64,000 nucleotides of DNA, from contig MU623449.1 in assembly GCA_025201765.1 (NCBI GenBank), positions 9,036 through 73,035 of the forward strand, in the 5' to 3' direction. The notes under the pieces were generated by a model. That model was not told where the DNA came from and did not search any database. It saw only the letters and a program-made list of their open reading frames with translations. Each line of letters opens with the position of its first letter. Positions within the stretch are counted from its first letter, which is position 1. Position numbers and translations under genes: made by a program. Below are positions 22,604 through 33,403 of the stretch, piece after piece. Source of the DNA: Daldinia sp. FL1419. Its lineage: Eukaryota; Ascomycota; Sordariomycetes; Xylariales; Hypoxylaceae.

Positions 22604-24406
22604 TCAAGAAGTCTCCTTCTCTTCGAGACCAAACTCGGTCTTCAACTCCGTTCTCAGTCTAATCTCCTTCTCGAAGAGAACCAAGAGAAACACAAACCCA
22701 GAAAGCGGCACGCCAATAAGAAATACCTTCTGAAGGGATAGCGTGAAGACCGTCCTGATTTGTTGCCGTACGGGTTCCTCAAACGACTCCACAAACGCCT
22801 TCGTCGCACTTGCATAAGAGCTTCCCGAAGATAGTAGCTCCCTCGCCCCGGGGTCTTCTATCATTGGCGCATACGATGCGGTGAAGCTGTTGAAGATAGC
22901 CGCCGCGATTGCTACGCCCCACACGTTTCCGAAGCTTCGGATGAAGTTCCAACTCGCCGTAGCAGCCGCCTGATCCGCTTCCTTAAGCGAGGCCTGGAAG
23001 GCTGGAAGCAGCGTGTTCGTAAGCATACTGGTTCCCAGAGCGGTCACTATATTGATCCAGACCCAGCCTGCCGTGCTAGTGTTCTGGTCTAGTACGCTGA
23101 GGAGACCTACGCCGAGGGTGAACGTCGCGGAGCCGACAACGTGAATTATCTTGTATCGACCCCATTTAGATAGTATTAGCAATGCAATGGCCGCACCCGG
23201 TATACCGACAAGGCTATACACTAGCAATTGTACACCGGACTGCGACGGCGAGGATAACCGAACGCCCTGGAAGTAGAGCGGAATGAAAAAGAACTGCCAG
23301 TAATTCTCCGCCGAGTTCAAAAAGGAGACAACGTACACGATGGCGGCGGTGCGGTTGCTGAACAACCGGAGAGGTATGACCGGCTGGGACACAAACGGCA
23401 GGCCTTCGTAAATCACGAACAGTACAAGGCCGCCAAACCCAACCATCAGAGGGACGAGAATATGCCACGACTTCCAAGGGTATACGACGTCCGCCCAAGT
23501 CAGAGCAATCAGGATAGACACCGTGGATGCGATTAGGATTGCATTACCGACGTAATCGATTTGCCGGATCTTTTCGTAAGCCGTCGTAGATCTATCCCAT
23601 TTGACGCGAAGGAACAGGAATAGCAGTATGAATGCTAAGCCGCCAATAGGTAAGTTTACATAAAACACCCATCTCCACGATGTCCCCTCGACGATAACAC
23701 CGCCTAGGAACGGCCCTAGAGTAGTCCCGATACCGTATATAGCTATAATAATAGCGATGAAGTTGCCGCGCTGTCTTAAGGGGACGAGATCCGATACGAT
23801 GACGTCGATGATCATGTTGATACCTAGTCGGAATCAGTCAGACCTACAGATACAATCGGGGGAGGGGATATCGGTCTCGAACCTACCACCTGAGCCCATG
23901 CCCTGGATTGCCCTACCAGCAATCAACATGGCCGAGTTTGTAGCGCCACCGCAAATTCCGCTGCCTACGATATAGGTAGCTACGATTGACAGGGCCATAT
24001 GCCGTCTTCCAAAGAGATTGGACAACTGCCCACATAAAGGCTGGATAGCTGCACTTGCGCCGTCATGCTGGTTAGTCACTCAAAACTAGGGTGGTGTATT
24101 ATCTATGCTGGGAACCCCTTACCTGGTCAGGAAGAAGACATTGCTAATCCACACGTAGTCCTGGCCGACGTTGAGCTTCTCGACAATGGTAGGCAGGGCG
24201 GTAACGACGACGGTATTCTCGGCGGCGGAGAGCAACGACACCGTGCAAAGCGCGATGATGATAGCCCAGAATCTGAAATCTCTTGGCGGGTTGCCGTCGG
24301 GAACGTCGTGATCATCAGGATTCTGCACGCCGGCTTCGCTATCTACGATTGCCGGAGAAGGTGTTTCATGGTTCGAATCATTCGGTATCGTCGGTTCGGC
24401 CCCCAT
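22604..24406 (-). CDS. MFS efflux transporter, 14-TM DHA type (AflT-like)
   Basis: Three exons, 24406-24123, 24053-23887 and 23823-22604, give 556 residues, the normal length for 14-helix drug/metabolite exporters at the plasma membrane. A polar N-terminal tail of about 45 residues precedes the first helix (FWAIIIALCTVSLLSAAENTVV). The loop between helices 2 and 3 has the MFS motif A variant GQLSNLFGRRH. The motif C-like antiporter sequence GTTLGPFLGGVIVEGTSWRW follows, with the FYVNLPIGG segment typical of this subfamily. The second acceptor (GGCGCAAG at about 24054) was chosen because it alone gives the conserved FFLTSAAIQP junction. It is downstream of the Zn2Cys6 gene in map order, same strand, and divergent from the hydrolase fusion at 25859. 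The substrate is unknown; toxic or aromatic compounds are a guess from context. Confidence 0.92.
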
Positions 24407-25858
24407 TCTGATTCAGGTCGCCTTTGAAGATTCTTCCAACAATCCAATCGTGAGTGTACCCATCTTTACGACTACGGGCAACAGCTGCCATCTTGGCTTT
24501 TAAAGGAAGGGCTACGGGGGGATTCTTAGAAGAGGATGATGTTCAAAGCCGCTATATCGGAAGGTTTTGGTGCTCGTCGGAGTGAATGAGACGATTACGG
24601 GGCTAAAACGCCTCCTTTCGGAAGATTTTCTGATTGTTGGTCGGCCGCCTCGGAAGGTTTTTATTTATTTATTTATTTATTTAAAAATTCTCCTCTCGCT
24701 AGAACGCCGTATCGTTTCAATGTCCCGGTCGGGAATAGCTATCTAATACACGTATTGAATCTAGCTAGGTATATATTTTATATTTTGGCAATGTCTAATA
24801 ACTCGGAAGGTTTCTGACAGGAGCTAAATCTCGTCGAAATCATACCAGGGACACGCGATAATCCTTCCGCTCGCAAAGTTACGATTATCTGTTATCCTGC
24901 GAGCCTACCTAGGTAGGTACTCGTCACTCACGACCATACATGTATATGGCTTACAGCCTCGTCGCATAGAACTGCTTACCTCGTAAGCCTATGCGTGTGC
25001 AATACTTGGAAGTACCACGGTATTTCGTCCACTATTACATCAGTAGACGACATACAAGTGAGAAAGGGTGCCTAGCTCTGCGCATTCGCAATATCTAACC
25101 TAGGAGTCTATGAATAATCGACTCTCGGCTAGGTCAGCTCAAGCCGTACCCGTGGTACTCGGAATTAACTACCGATGGGCATCCCCTTCCAGACAGTCGC
25201 AAAGACTGCCGTCCTAGGCCACACTTCGAAAGCGACCGCGTGATCGATTGCGATCGGGGTAAGACAAGCGGACGGCAAGGTGGAATTATACTCGTCGAAT
25301 TCCATGCCCACCTCCAACATGAGAGCATATATTCGAGGCTCCAACTTGATTTCGCAGAGACGCCAAGTGAAAAATGTATACGATTCGCATTTTCAAATAT
25401 GGTGTACGTGCGCTAGAATTCGGGGTCACGATGATCCATAACAAACGACGTCCTCTCCACTTAGCCGGTCGTATTTGCCGACGGCATTGCCGTCTATGTT
25501 AGGTTGAGCCTTTCTGAGGCTCTGCCGAGGGGTGGTGTCCAGTCGCTATGTATGCGCGCGTCCTTGGCGGGATTTCGAGAATGTTTCGTCGTTTATCTAG
25601 TTCTAAACGACATATTACTACTGATTCATCGATTGCGTCGTGGAATTTGTGTTTGAGATTCGAACTCGGGACAAGTACCGGAATTCCCTAGTTAGCCCTA
25701 GTTAATGTCTTGCTTGTTTGAATCTCGTATTTGTTAGACTTATAAGTATGGATAATTTCATATTTCAGGGTTCTCGAACTTGATATAATCCTTATTGTTG
25801 CATTCTTCGAGCTAACAATATCAATCCCCCCCCTTTTAGGTGCGCACAGCAAATCACC
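24407..25858. promoter_or_regulatory. divergent promoter region between MFS pump and hydrolase fusion
   Basis: 1.45 kb shared upstream region. On the plus strand CGGAAG(G/A)TTT occurs at 24558-24567, 24619-24628, 24651-24660 and 24804-24813, and an inverted CGGAAGG is at 24863-24869. The first two copies are each followed by TCGG about 10 bp downstream. A (TTTA)n tract follows the third copy. An ACCTAGGT palindrome is at 24905-24916. The cluster lies 150-460 bp upstream of the MFS start, so it could serve that gene, the hydrolase, or both. Binding by the neighbouring Zn2Cys6 factor is inference. Confidence 0.45.
24658..24683. repeat. (TTTA)n microsatellite
   Basis: About six tandem TTTA units immediately after the third CGGAAG motif in the divergent promoter. 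Confidence 0.85.
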
Positions 25859-27472
25859 ATGGCCAATCCCGGGATGCTCTACGTTACCATGCAGCCCAAG
25901 CCAGGGCTGTCGATACACCAGTTTCATGAATGGTACAACAACGAGCATGGTCCGACGAGGCTCAGGTTGCCCCAGATCTTCTCAAACGGTCTCCGTTATC
26001 GGGCGGCAGACGGAAAGGAGCCCACCTTCCTAGCCGTCTACGACGTCGTGTCTATGCCGCTCTTGGAGACGGACACTTATACGTCTCTACGCGCAAACAG
26101 ATCACCAAGAGAAGCCGAAACTATTGGTCAGGTGGATGTGAAGAGGTACTTTTGGGATCTTGTTTCTGTAACACCGTCTCCGCTCTTCGTCCCGATCGAG
26201 CAGTTGACAGATGACGAGGCCGAAGGCATACTCTTACTCTCGCTGGAGTTCAAGACCGAGGACACGGCAGATGCCGAGAGTGAAACCACCCTGTGGCTCG
26301 AGGAGCACGTATCCCAGGTATCCAAGCTAACCGGCTGGCTACGATCACGGGTACTCAAGACGTCTAGCCTAGAGTCCACCTCGCCACTCTCCTTTATTGC
26401 CCTCCACGAATTCTCCAAGGCGGAGCGCCAAGCCGCAACCAATCTGCTTGCATCGTCTCCTTTAGGATGGAGTGAGACTCAAGAAAAGCATACCGCAGTA
26501 GGCACCCAACGATTATACGAGCTCTTCTACGTCTTCGGGCCAGCGTCGCGGGATCTATACAATCTATCGCGACTCGACCCCTCGACGTCCAGCTTCGCAT
26601 CTCCGGACGGTGAAATTATCACTTCGGCTGTAGATCGAACGATCAAGTCCTACGTGACAGCTCCCGACGAGCTCAAGATCCCTTACCAGCTCGAAGGCAA
26701 CCCAGACCCCAAGGCGCCGGTCATTGCGTTCTGCAACTCGCTGCTTACCACGCTTAACATGTGGGATCCCTTCGTCGAGATCCTAAAGGAACAAAGACCG
26801 CAGTATCGCATTCTACGCTATGATCACCGCGGTAGGCATAGTATACCTTCTCCCCCTGTCCCCGCAACATTGGATACGCTCGCAGACGATCTAAGCAACC
26901 TCTTGGCCGCCCTACGTATCCCCACGTTGAACACGCTGGTCGGCGTGTCCATGGGCGGCGCAACGACGCTGAAATTTGCGCTTAGGTACCCGGAGAAAGT
27001 ACAGCGGCTCATCGCGTGCGACTTCAACGCAGCATCTAGTCCCGCCAACACGGAGGCGTGGAAGCAGCGCATCGCCATCGCCGAGACGCCTCTCGAAGAC
27101 GGCACTCCCGGGTTTAAAAACCTCGCACGGCAAACCGTCGCGCGCTGGTTCCACCCCGCCACGATGGAGAAGCGGGAAATCGTGCGCCGGATAGAAGACA
27201 TGGTCGCGACGAACGATCTCGAGGGGTTTAGGTACGGATGCCAGGCGCTCTGGGACTACGACATGAAAGTCCCGATGAGAGAATGCCAGGTCCCCGGTCT
27301 CCTCGTCGTCGGCGAGGGGGACGGGAAAGGAGCCCTAGTCAAAGCCATGAATGGCTTCAGAGGTCTTCTCGGGAGGAACGGCGCAGATCTAGGTATCGTG
27401 CCGCAGACGGGCCATCTCCCCATGTGCGAGGACCCAGAAGCTTTCTGGCAGGCTGTAGAGGGGTTCTTGTGA
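25859..27472 (+). CDS. EthD-like domain fused to alpha/beta hydrolase (enol-lactonase-like)
   Basis: Single-exon protein of 537 residues. Residues 1-110 look like an EthD/dimeric ferredoxin-like barrel (HEWYNNEHGPTRLRLP is the typical HxWxxxEHxP signature), and 120-235 resembles a second, weaker repeat of it. Residues 265-537 are an alpha/beta hydrolase: YDHRGRHSIP near 321, nucleophile elbow GVSMGG with Ser364, candidate acid Asp488 (VVGEGD) and His519 (PQTGHLPMCEDP). The hydrolase half most resembles 3-oxoadipate enol-lactonase (PcaD type) and related ring-cleavage hydrolases, so hydrolysis of a lactone or ester in aromatic breakdown is plausible. No signal peptide is seen, so it is likely cytosolic. 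It is transcribed away from an MFS pump, next to a Zn2Cys6 gene. The substrate is not known, and a role in secondary metabolism is an alternative. Confidence 0.85.
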   Translation: MANPGMLYVTMQPKPGLSIHQFHEWYNNEHGPTRLRLPQIFSNGLRYRAADGKEPTFLAVYDVVSMPLLETDTYTSLRANRSPREAETIGQVDVKRYFWDLVSVTPSPLFVPIEQLTDDEAEGILLLSLEFKTEDTADAESETTLWLEEHVSQVSKLTGWLRSRVLKTSSLESTSPLSFIALHEFSKAERQAATNLLASSPLGWSETQEKHTAVGTQRLYELFYVFGPASRDLYNLSRLDPSTSSFASPDGEIITSAVDRTIKSYVTAPDELKIPYQLEGNPDPKAPVIAFCNSLLTTLNMWDPFVEILKEQRPQYRILRYDHRGRHSIPSPPVPATLDTLADDLSNLLAALRIPTLNTLVGVSMGGATTLKFALRYPEKVQRLIACDFNAASSPANTEAWKQRIAIAETPLEDGTPGFKNLARQTVARWFHPATMEKREIVRRIEDMVATNDLEGFRYGCQALWDYDMKVPMRECQVPGLLVVGEGDGKGALVKAMNGFRGLLGRNGADLGIVPQTGHLPMCEDPEAFWQAVEGFL

Positions 27473-30400
27473 GGGTCTGGACTGCTCTATAGATATCTCG
27501 GTAATTGGTTTGTAACACAACGCCAAGCTAGGTTTTGGAGCTCGAGAATATAGCTATGCGCTTGTCTAGTGGTCTCCTGGTTACTCTTGTAGCTATGAAT
27601 GGCTTTTAATCTAAAAAAAGATCTATGACATCGAAAGATTTACCCCATGAGCATGAGCTGATCGTACCTGTAATGCTGCGTTGCGTCGGGATCTTATCAA
27701 TTAGTACCACGAAAGATACTGAGGTAAACATAACAGCAAATACTCATGAGCGTTCACTCTCCTTGCTTCTAGGTTAAGATCAGTCTATAGATAGGCATAC
27801 ACATAGGTACAATTTCCACAGCTCACGGCTCGTTCCAAGTATACTATAGCAATGCAATACCAAAGTCTTTGTATTTAAATCATCTATATAGACGTAATAG
27901 TCATACAACGTTTGTAATAGAGTAGGTACTTAAACTACGCAACCAAGAAATAGCATATACGCCACATGTAAGACGCAGATAAGTCACTTTGTTGCATAGG
28001 ACGATAATAAATAATCCCACGAATAACACGCCATCGTAATCGCTGAGAAATTTATCATAGCCACAAGGGCTTGTACACATGTAAAATATCTCTAAGACCC
28101 TAAGGTCTTATGGCCTGGGGCTGTATTGGATCGCATATTACGTTGTTTTGATATGCCAGGTAATTATATAATACCCCTTTTTGTAGCATAGTATAACAAC
28201 ATGGGTCGAGTATTATAGAAACTGTGTTGTTGAAATTTCGAAAGGATTGCAAGCGAACGTTCTAGACCGTCATTTGTAACGACTAATGTGATGTCTCTGT
28301 GATTATCGCAACATGAAATGCGGCATATAAGCCTCGTTTAGCTAGCATGTGGATATTCTAAGAGCTCTATTTCCTATTACTCTACGGATCCTTAGGATAA
28401 CAAGGTAGTATAGGCTCAGCTGGAAGAGCTAAGCGACATGTTTCCTATTCAACTTATGTGTGGGTATCCTGTCGCGTACTTACATTGGTGGAATTATCCT
28501 AATCTATCGAAGCCCACGATAGTTTCGCAAAGTGTATCACTCATCTGCGAATCATCTATTCCTATGACTAGCTCCTTACGACGAAAAATCGTCAGATGGA
28601 AGAGAGACGTTGATAAGCACGTGAGAAAGGCAGGAAAAGTGTTCCGAAAATATATCAAAGATACCCGGGGACCTGACCCCCACCTTGGCGAGTTTGGTTC
28701 ACGCCGCCGGCAAGACGGAAGGAGGTGACTTGGGGGCATTTCCGCATGCAGATAGCTTCGCGATGACGCAAGCAAGGCGGAATCTCCAGTCGGGAAGCAA
28801 CTATATATTAAAGGATCTCTGTAATTCGTCCCGGCAGCCGTGAGGGTTGCGTTGTGTATATACGTGCCGTTTGGAAATTGACGCCTGGTGAGACTCATTC
28901 TAAACCCCCACGCTATTCATCCCGGATAACGCCATCTCGAGTCTACCTTACGCCTATGTTCTCGTCCATGCCTTACTTGCGGCTTCTTGTAAGAAATCCA
29001 GGCTCCCGGGCTGGTAGTATAGACTGCAGACTTACAGCCGCTTGGGAGTGACACACCCTGTCATTGATACATATGCAGCATCTAGGTAATTCTTATGGGC
29101 TGCAGTGCGCCAGACTTCCCGTGGGATGGATGAGACTAATTACGATCGCACGGAATCGATAATGGTGTTGCTTCGAGTTTGGACGGATATATTACAACTT
29201 GGACTGGTGGACTTAAGTATGGCTTATCTCCTTTTTGGTCCTACGGTTCGCGTCTTGGATCGGCATAACCGCGTACGAGATATCATCCCACTTGAGGCAT
29301 GTATACCTAGGCTTGGATGCGGCGTGCTCATAATAGCATTATAAATACGTAAACTAATAAATTGTAGCTTCGGCTTTTCGTTGCCTTGTGGCTAAACGTA
29401 CGTGCCGTTTGGCGAGAGGGATTCGGGGGTACACGTGTAGTTGAAGAGACCTCGCAATGCTGTTTTGTCAGCTAGGAATATTCTTACCAAGCCGTCATCG
29501 AATGGTTCACATAATAAATCCTCCCAAGGAAGCCAGAACCGAGAATCGTGCGAAGCTTTTTATCAGCTCAAGGGTCCCACGAGACCTTCTAGAATGTTGC
29601 CTCGCATCGTACTTAGCTGTATACTACTACGGGAAAGATCTCTCGGCGGCGCTATAACTGCAGGTGGCTTTGCGTATTCGGGTTATAAAACACTAACCGT
29701 TAAAGATCTGTATACGGAGAAGTGCGAACTCCGTAACGTTACCCACGACCCAGCAGGTCGGAAGCCCTGGCAAAGTTGCCCTGCTTTCCGCCGCTTAGCT
29801 TACCCGTAGCGTTTCCTACGATATGATTACCAGATTTGGTCACTTATAGAAAACCGGGATCCAAAGCTGCTTTAGGGTTGGGCTACGCGGCTGGACTAAA
29901 CAAAAAACGAGAGCCCATGTCGAGCCTCCCGCCCGGGGAAATAATGGTCTCTTTTTATCTGCTTGTGATGTCTTGCAAGGACTTTCGCTAGGACCATGTA
30001 GTGTATAAACGCATCCCGCCTCTTGCAGGGGATGTTTCGGGGTAAAATATCTTGAAGCTGGGTGGCGAACGGCACGTGGCCCGTGTCCCGGTAGAACTCT
30101 GTTGCGAGCTCGCGATAAATATTTTCGAGGATGAATTAAAGGTAGGTAGGGTAAGGTAGGGGTTGGGAAAAGAGGCGAATGGAAGATGAAGAGGAAGAAT
30201 TCTGTCCCGTCTTGGTAAGTCGCGATTCTCTTTCCTTAATGGATTGCTTCGGGACGTGGCTCAGTAAAAGCTCATCTTGGATGGGCTGGATGGGCTGGAT
30301 GGATCATGCAAAGTAGATGAACCGGATGAGATTCGACGGGAAATTTCCTCGTCTGATTTCCCAACCAATAAAAACTCGTTGATAGGGGAGGGCGTTTGCC

Positions 30401-31183
30401 GTGGACGGAATAGACTCAACAAGTTATAGTACTATGTAGTGGCTTCGGAGACTCGGAGTGGTCTGGAAGAAAAGACAGAAAAAAAGATTTTGTGGTCCTA
30501 GGTTCTTCTTCTTTTTTTTTCTTTTCTTATTCTCGCTTTTGGTCTGGTTTGATGTTAGCCACAAAGTAACATACGCGCTTGTTTCCAAGAAGGGATCCTA
30601 GGGGCAATCCATCTGGGCGTGTCGGTCGTCAAGTCTATTCATCCAAGTGTCAGCTCTTGATCAACCAGACACTAGCTCCAAGTGAGGCGGACCGTCAAAA
30701 GTAGAAAAGTTCTTTCTTGATGGCCAGGCCCACGTTGGACCTTACTGGCCTAAAGCTGGACCGCGGAGCTACGTGCCGGCTCGTCAATCTAAAAGAGTGC
30801 GCCGCATCCATGCCTGTTCGGCCCGGGCTGCCGCATGGGAGAAGACCCCTGACGATGGAGGGACCAGCGAGGGGAGCGAGGGGCAGCCAAGTCCGACATG
30901 GGGTAGGGTAGGCAAAAACGGGGTTTCTTCAACCTGGTTAAAGCTTTACACCTTTACGGATCCGTACACTAAAGGTAGCCCATAGCCCAGACTTACCATA
31001 CGGGCAGCTTGCCCATCATACCCAGCATACCAGTAGACCAGACATACCTATTTAGTCCCTGCTCAACCCCGCGGTACCCAGGTGGGCAAAGAAAGAGAAA
31101 CGGAATCTGAATGGCCGAGTCACAGCACACTGAAGGGATCACAAGACACAGGGTACGCACAAGGGAAAAGGAAAAGGCTGAGC
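27473..31183. other. gene-poor stretch, 3.7 kb
   Basis: No gene can be supported. Short open frames at 28438-28728, 29105-29344 and 29441-29809 lack convincing protein character. A tRNA A-box-like string near 28412-28430 has no matching B box. Tandem GGATGGGCT units lie at about 30280-30303. The last few hundred bases are the promoter of the 31184 gene. Confidence 0.5.
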
Positions 31184-33403
31184 ATGTCCAACGTAGACGT
31201 GGTACAGCGCACAGCCGCTGCACTCCCCTCAAAATTCGAGAGCGCAATGGCTGCCGCTGCCACTACCGCAACCGCTACGGCCGCTGGAGTTGGGACTGGG
31301 ACAGCCACCACAACTCCAAGTAGCGCCGCTGTCACAATGGCATCAACTAAACCCACCACAACATCTTCCTCCTCCACGTCGATAGCGGCTGCGATTTCGA
31401 CGACAACGACAACGACGACAACAGCACCGCTAAAAACTCCTGGAATAGGTACAATATCATTTCCACCGCAAATAGGGGTAATTGGGATTAAAAGATCGAG
31501 AAACGGAGACCATAAAGAAGGCAGGAGTTCAAAAAGTAGGCAGAGGCCTTTTACAAAGAGCATGGAACCTCCAGTATTATCATTTTACGGCACTCAGCCA
31601 GTACCTCTACCCTCACGATTTGGAAGTCTTAAGAAGCGACTTGTCGCAGGCCACGAGTCCGCGCTAGAAGCATCATGGGGACGTCTTTTGGCCGCCCTAC
31701 GCGAGGAGATTAAGTATATCGAGGAGCACGGCTCTAATTTAATCCCGTCAATTGACTTTACCGATATGGAAGACGCCGCCAAAGTCGCGCCTTTCGGAGA
31801 GCAGCTCAAGCGACACGGTATCGGCGTCATAAAAGGCGTCGTTCCCTCTGCAGATGCGAGCGCTTGGGTCGAGGAGACTAAAAAGTACCTTGAGACGAAG
31901 CACGAGTATAAACCACCGCCAGCGCAGGATCCCACTTGTTTCGACTTCTTCTGGACTCCCGCACAGGTACGCTCTCGCGCGCATCCTAATGTGTTGCAGG
32001 CACAGCGATTCGCCATGTCCCTGTGGAACGCGAATAATGACGACCGGCTCGCGACGAGGTTCCCCATCACGTATGCGGACCGAATCCGAATAGAGTCGGT
32101 GTCGAACGGCCACCTCACCGTAAACGGTGCTCTCGCCGCAACGCAGGAGGACAGCTTAATCGCCGCCGCCGCCGCCGCATCCTCTGCTCAGATTGCGCAG
32201 ATCGATAACGGCAGTCTGGAGCGTTGGGAGCAGGACGGCTACGGACGTGGTGGTCTATATGACGCCGTCTTCAAGGGAGACTGGGAATCGTATGATGCGT
32301 GGGATCCCGCGGGACGCATCAACGCAACATCTGATCTCTACAACGGTGCAGGCGCATGTTCAATGTTGCGTCTATTTCAAGGTATTCTTGCACTGACGGT
32401 AGTCGAGCCAGGGATGATTCGACTACTGCCTTCGCCAAAGCTATCAACAGCTTACTTTCTTCTCCGCCCCTTCTTTTCACCAAAGACGGGTCCACCCCAG
32501 CAGGGTGCTAGCGAAGAAGATTGGAACGCGTACCTGGATGCGTCCAACTGGGCTCTTGATAAAGACCAGTCGACAATAATACACGGTGCAGTTCCAGGCC
32601 ACGCTCAGCGTGTGACAGCGGCGTGGCACCCGCATTTACAACTCGACAAGAGTCTCGTAACACCACCTACACTAGGGGCGGGCGACTACATAATTTGGCA
32701 TCCAGATCAGGCATATCAATTCTCTAACACCAACTATCGCTCTAGCAGCCGGCCGCAGACGTCTTCCAGCGAACCTGGGGCTGGCGACACGACTTCTATG
32801 TTGGTCTACACGCCTGCGGCGCCGCTAACTCAAACCAACGCGCTATTCCTCGCGCGCCAACGTAAGGCCTTCCTGCGTGGTCATCCAGGCCCAGACTTCG
32901 ATTCTACCGGGACAGGTCTGGGTAGTGAAGCACCGCATACTGGACGTCTTGGTGAGAAGGACATCCGCGAAGTGGGCGGCCAGGAAGGGCTGCAAGCTAT
33001 GGGACTTGCTCCGTGGAACATAGCCGGCAGTGGTAGCAACAGCGCTAAAGGTAGTAGTAATAGCAGTCGTAAGCAGTTACCACCCAAGGAAAAGAGGAAC
33101 GCAGATGTGGAAATGGACGTCGACGCACCAAGCAGGAGTAGCAGTCGGGATAGTAGGAGCAGCAGCACTAGCAGTAGCACAAATGCCGAAGCCGAAGTCG
33201 TGCGTCTAGCCAACATCATCCTATTCCCAGACCGCTACGACTTTTATATGCCGACGCGAGCCAGCAGTCCAGCGCCAGCAGCTAGGGACCGGGGCGAAAA
33301 GGAGAGGGAACGCGAACGTGAGCGAGATAGGAGTAATAAGGAGCGCGAAAGCTCGGACCGGGATAAGGATAGAGACAAGGTGAAGGATAATAGAGAGAAA
33401 TAA
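31184..33403 (+). CDS. DUF1479 (YbiU-like) protein, possible inactive dioxygenase
   Basis: Intronless gene of 739 residues. The core (about residues 130-545) matches DUF1479, a family of presumed Fe(II)/2-oxoglutarate oxygenases: SFYGTQPVPLPSRF, GHESALEASWGRLLAAL, RRH-type GIGVIKGVVP, WTPAQVRSRAHPN, LERWEQDGYGRG, DLYNGAGACSM and GDYIIWHPD. The family motif normally read as H-x-D-G-G-S-x-E-R-W is here Q339-I-D341-N-G-S-L-E-R-W, directly after an alanine run. The later WHxD-x-x-H segment reads WHPDQAY. Two expected metal-binding histidines thus seem replaced by Gln and Tyr511. The first about 125 residues are Thr/Ala/Ser low complexity, and the C-terminus is a Ser-rich then Arg/Glu/Asp-Lys charged tail (ERERERERDRS). 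The start at 31184 is the first in-frame ATG; an ATG at 31562 (MEPPVLSFYG) would give the core alone. Activity is uncertain. Confidence 0.85.
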   Translation: MSNVDVVQRTAAALPSKFESAMAAAATTATATAAGVGTGTATTTPSSAAVTMASTKPTTTSSSSTSIAAAISTTTTTTTTAPLKTPGIGTISFPPQIGVIGIKRSRNGDHKEGRSSKSRQRPFTKSMEPPVLSFYGTQPVPLPSRFGSLKKRLVAGHESALEASWGRLLAALREEIKYIEEHGSNLIPSIDFTDMEDAAKVAPFGEQLKRHGIGVIKGVVPSADASAWVEETKKYLETKHEYKPPPAQDPTCFDFFWTPAQVRSRAHPNVLQAQRFAMSLWNANNDDRLATRFPITYADRIRIESVSNGHLTVNGALAATQEDSLIAAAAAASSAQIAQIDNGSLERWEQDGYGRGGLYDAVFKGDWESYDAWDPAGRINATSDLYNGAGACSMLRLFQGILALTVVEPGMIRLLPSPKLSTAYFLLRPFFSPKTGPPQQGASEEDWNAYLDASNWALDKDQSTIIHGAVPGHAQRVTAAWHPHLQLDKSLVTPPTLGAGDYIIWHPDQAYQFSNTNYRSSSRPQTSSSEPGAGDTTSMLVYTPAAPLTQTNALFLARQRKAFLRGHPGPDFDSTGTGLGSEAPHTGRLGEKDIREVGGQEGLQAMGLAPWNIAGSGSNSAKGSSNSSRKQLPPKEKRNADVEMDVDAPSRSSSRDSRSSSTSSSTNAEAEVVRLANIILFPDRYDFYMPTRASSPAPAARDRGEKERERERERDRSNKERESSDRDKDRDKVKDNREK

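Noticed and set aside
25650..25670. B-box-like sequence (GAGTTCGAATCTC) on the minus strand
   Set aside because: The T stem pairs at only about three of five positions and no A box or acceptor stem lies at the right distance, so no tRNA is supported.
28412..28430. A-box-like string resembling the start of a tRNA D arm
   Set aside because: No matching B box or foldable acceptor stem follows within 80 bases.
28438..28728. 96-codon open frame with a basic C-terminal half
   Set aside because: No family, no conserved motif and no splice partner; length is within chance for this region.
29441..29809. 122-codon open frame in the gene-poor stretch
   Set aside because: Composition looks random, with no recognisable motif.
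31120..31563. Val/Leu-rich antisense frame over the DUF1479 N-terminus
   Set aside because: It is the antisense reading of Thr/Ala codon repeats.
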